From JBCBZH01 sp039815415 (GTDB lineage: Bacteria > Bacteroidota > Rhodothermia > Rhodothermales > Rubricoccaceae), in the NCBI GenBank assembly GCA_039815415.1, contig JBCBZH010000076.1, forward strand, positions 1-15,505: a stretch of 15,505 bases of DNA. The letters are read 5' to 3'. Numbering within the stretch: position 1 is the first letter of the stretch; every line of letters begins with the position of its first letter. A program made the translations under genes and the position numbers. Shown here in pieces: positions 14,283 through 15,505 of this stretch. Below the pieces are notes generated by a model. It saw only the letters and a list, made by a program, of their open reading frames with translations, ran no database searches and was not told the origin of the DNA.

Positions 14283-14688
14283 CCGATCGAATCTCGGTGA
14301 TCGCCAGCCCGGCACCGGAGGTGAGGTGGCCGTCGGACTGAGCGATGCGCCCGAGATCGGCGAGAAGCTGGCGCGCCTCAGTCGGGTCCAACACCTCCGC
14401 CAGCTCGCGGGCGATCACGCCTACGTCGGGGCTCATCCCGGAGCGCAACGCATGGTGCGCCGTGTCGACCAACACGCCCACGAGCTGAGGCGAGAGATAG
14501 GGCGCCCATCGGCGGACCCGGTGGATGGTGCGCTCCCGCTCCGATCCGCTGAGAGGTTGGTCCGTCAGTTCCAGGACGGAGACAAACAGCAGCGTGATCT
14601 GATGGACGCGGTCGGTGACGAGGCGGAGGCTCAACAGGAAAAGACGTAGGGGGACGCTCTTCAATATCGGGCACGGTCGGTAGTCCAT
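14140..14688 (-). CDS. Small TerB-like helical protein, 3' end antisense to glyS
   Basis: A 182-residue frame. Residues 13-136 look like an all-helical globular domain with a late 'LLADLGRIAQSDGHLTSGAGLAITEI' that resembles the acidic/helical repeat of TerB-type (DUF533/DjlA) domains. Codons in this part are strongly GC-ending like real genes here. From residue 137 on, exactly where the frame enters the glyS coding region (14282), the protein becomes Ser/Pro/Arg-rich and GC at third positions falls. The natural stop may therefore have been lost, giving a 143-bp convergent overlap. The start at 14688 is tentative. The family call is weak; it could be an unrelated helical protein. Confidence 0.5.
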   Translation of the reverse strand: MDYRPCPILKSVPLRLFLLSLRLVTDRVHQITLLFVSVLELTDQPLSGSERERTIHRVRRWAPYLSPQLVGVLVDTAHHALRSGMSPDVGVIARELAEVLDPTEARQLLADLGRIAQSDGHLTSGAGLAITEIRSATSRPVPRRRSGPRDSAERSQPESGPVPSSPDSELSPSPRPPSRRPR

Positions 14689-14708
14689 CTGGCTCAGATG
14701 TCCACGAC

Positions 14709-15057
14709 CTATCCACGCTGGATCGAGCAGGGCGCCAGCTCGAGCTGGCGACTCAGGAGCGGGCGGGGTGTGTTAAGGGCCGTCGAGCCAAACCGGGCGA
14801 ACGTGGCCCCCTCCACCGTGTGCGTCTCCGCCACCCGGGACGTGATCTGCCCCTGAAGGGCCTCCTTGCGCGTCACGGCGCCTAAGGAGTCGCCGACGAT
14901 AAGTAGGCGAAGCCGCGGGCCCTCGCCTGGCGTGCCGTTGGCGCTTCCCGCAGCTTCGGCATGGTGGCCTCCGCTTTCTCTGCACGAGGAGGAGGTTGGG
15001 CATGAGCGAGGAGACGAGTCGCCAGCCCGGCGAGAGCGGGCTGTGCCGCGTTCCCAA
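14709..15057 (-). pseudogene. Frameshifted, truncated SGNH/GDSL hydrolase remnant
   Basis: Three minus-strand frames each hold part of one protein. In one frame from about 15057 it reads 'WRLVSSLMPNLLLVQRKR', in the next 'ATMPKLREA', and in the third 'GTPGEGPRLRLLIVGDSLGA' (GDS near 14886-14894) then 'KEALQGQITSRVAETHTV' and 'FARFGSTALNTPRPLL' before TAG at 14709-14711. The order fits the N-terminal third of an SGNH hydrolase that normally runs 'PRLPEA..G..GEGPPLRLLIVGDS.AAGVG...EAL.GQL'. At least two frameshifts and small deletions around the block I motif, plus loss of the block II-V half, make it non-functional. The iterated palindrome at 14733-14750 lies in its decayed end. Start boundary is approximate. 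Confidence 0.6.
14733..14750. repeat. Perfect 18-bp palindrome from two overlapping 12-mers
   Basis: CGCCAGCTCGAGCTGGCG is a perfect palindrome. It equals two head-to-head copies of the iterated motif sharing TCGA; the right copy (14740-14751) is exact and the left copy (14732-14743) has one mismatch. Confidence 0.9.
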
Positions 15058-15060
15058 GCG

Positions 15061-15133
15061 TGAATAAACGGGTGTGACGTTTTGATGTCACAGGTATGAA
15101 TAAGATTGAGTCACCTCACAGCCTCACCCTGAC
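15061..15133 (+). promoter_or_regulatory. Operator-like palindromes upstream of the partial membrane protein gene
   Basis: TGTGAC (15073-15078) and GTCACA (15087-15092) form a 6-bp inverted repeat with an 8-nt spacer. TGAATAA occurs twice, at 15061-15067 and 15097-15103, 36 bp apart. A 10-bp palindrome TGACATGTCA covers the start codon itself (15130-15139). The region is locally AT-richer than its surroundings, as promoters here should be. No -10/-35 pair could be assigned. Confidence 0.4.
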
Positions 15134-15505
15134 ATGTCACACACACTCATCTCGATCGTTGGCGGCTACATCGCGTGGACAGTCGTGTTTCTTGGGGGCA
15201 GCGCCGGGATTCGCGCTGCGTTCGAATCAGCCCACACGCCAGATGGTGGCACGTCGAGCGCAGGCTTGCTGGTGCTCTATCTGGCTCTGAGCGGTGTGGC
15301 CTCTGTCCTGGCAGGCGTTGTAGCCGCCCGTGTGTCCAAGAGCCACGGTCCCCGGAACGTTCTCATCGTCGCTGGACTGCTTCTGGCGACGGGCATTCCG
15401 GTTCAGATCAGCGTCTGGGAGACACTGCCGGTGTGGTATCACCTCGCGTTCCTCGGCGCACTCGTCCCCCTGACATGGATCGGAGGGCGGATGGTGGGAT
15501 CTCGC
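15134..15505 (+). CDS. Hypothetical membrane protein, cut by window edge
   Basis: Open from ATG 15134 through the last base (124 codons, no stop). The translation begins 'MSHTLISIVGGYIAWTVVFL' and shows four hydrophobic segments at about 6-25, 43-66, 76-92 and 101-116, joined by short loops; 'ARVSKSHGPRN' (65-75) would be a cytoplasmic basic loop. No family is recognised. Codon use (mostly GC-ending) supports a real gene. It reads away from the pseudogene and has palindromes at its start. Confidence 0.7.
   Translation, partial: MSHTLISIVGGYIAWTVVFLGGSAGIRAAFESAHTPDGGTSSAGLLVLYLALSGVASVLAGVVAARVSKSHGPRNVLIVAGLLLATGIPVQISVWETLPVWYHLAFLGALVPLTWIGGRMVGSR

Noticed and set aside
14378..14716. Alternative minus-strand frame of 112 codons over the TerB-like gene
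   Set aside because: It is Pro/Arg-rich with no domain; the frame starting at 14688 has the helical pattern and GC-ending codons of a real gene.
15073..15092. CRP-type site (TGTGA...TCACA)
   Set aside because: The spacing between half sites is 10 bases, not the 6 of the CRP consensus, and no CRP-family gene is in view.

Overview
The window is high-GC bacterial chromosome with densely packed genes. It contains a lipoprotein DUF5117-type zinc protease, a DUF5009-type acyltransferase, a GMC oxidoreductase with a Tat-lipoprotein 'gluconate dehydrogenase subunit 3', and a COG4551 phosphatase. Start codons almost never have a Shine-Dalgarno sequence. Together this suggests a Bacteroidota/Rhodothermota-type organism, perhaps a high-GC marine relative of Rubricoccaceae. 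The taxonomic placement is inference. No RNA gene, CRISPR array, insertion sequence or phage gene was seen.

Layout. (1) 1-2133, minus strand: a UPF0104/LPG-synthase-type membrane protein followed 2 bp later by a DUF72 protein that runs off the left edge. (2) 2149-6055, plus strand, divergent from (1): a NagX/HGSNAT-like membrane acyltransferase, a GMC-family FAD oxidoreductase and its small Tat-exported lipoprotein partner. These are separated by hairpins and a REP-like inverted repeat. (3) 6056-6352: a convergent intergenic region made of stem-loops and a second, different inverted-repeat element. (4) 6353-8818, minus: a large lipoprotein metalloprotease with HExxHxxGxxH. (5) 12680-8945, minus: a tight four-gene operon (GT39-like membrane glycosyltransferase, UbiA-type phosphoribosyltransferase, DprE1-like oxidase, small tyrosine-phosphatase-like protein) with two 4-bp overlaps and one 12-bp gap. 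(6) 12795-14282, plus: glycyl-tRNA synthetase. (7) 14140-15057, minus: a TerB-like small protein whose 3' end runs antisense into glyS, and behind it a frameshifted, truncated SGNH-hydrolase pseudogene. (8) 15134 to the right edge: the start of an unrecognised membrane protein.

How the genes may work together. The four-gene operon looks like a polyprenyl-phosphate pentose pathway: UbiA attaches phosphoribose to a lipid carrier, the DprE1-like enzyme oxidises the ribose at C2 on the way to arabinofuranose, and the GT-C enzyme transfers a lipid-linked sugar on the outer side of the membrane. The dedicated reductase (DprE2) and the phosphatase of the mycobacterial pathway are not in the window. 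The acyltransferase/GMC/subunit 3 block suggests periplasmic handling of sugars.

The most unusual signal is not a gene. A 12-mer, TCGCCAGCTCGA (reverse complement TCGAGCTGGCGA), occurs exactly seven times and with one mismatch about a dozen more times. It lies in nearly every intergenic gap, often within a few bases of a start or stop codon and sometimes as inverted pairs that make hairpins. Inside genes it is read in all six possible frames. This looks like a DNA-level iterated signal similar in behaviour to DNA-uptake sequences, Chi or HIP1, and its function is unknown here.
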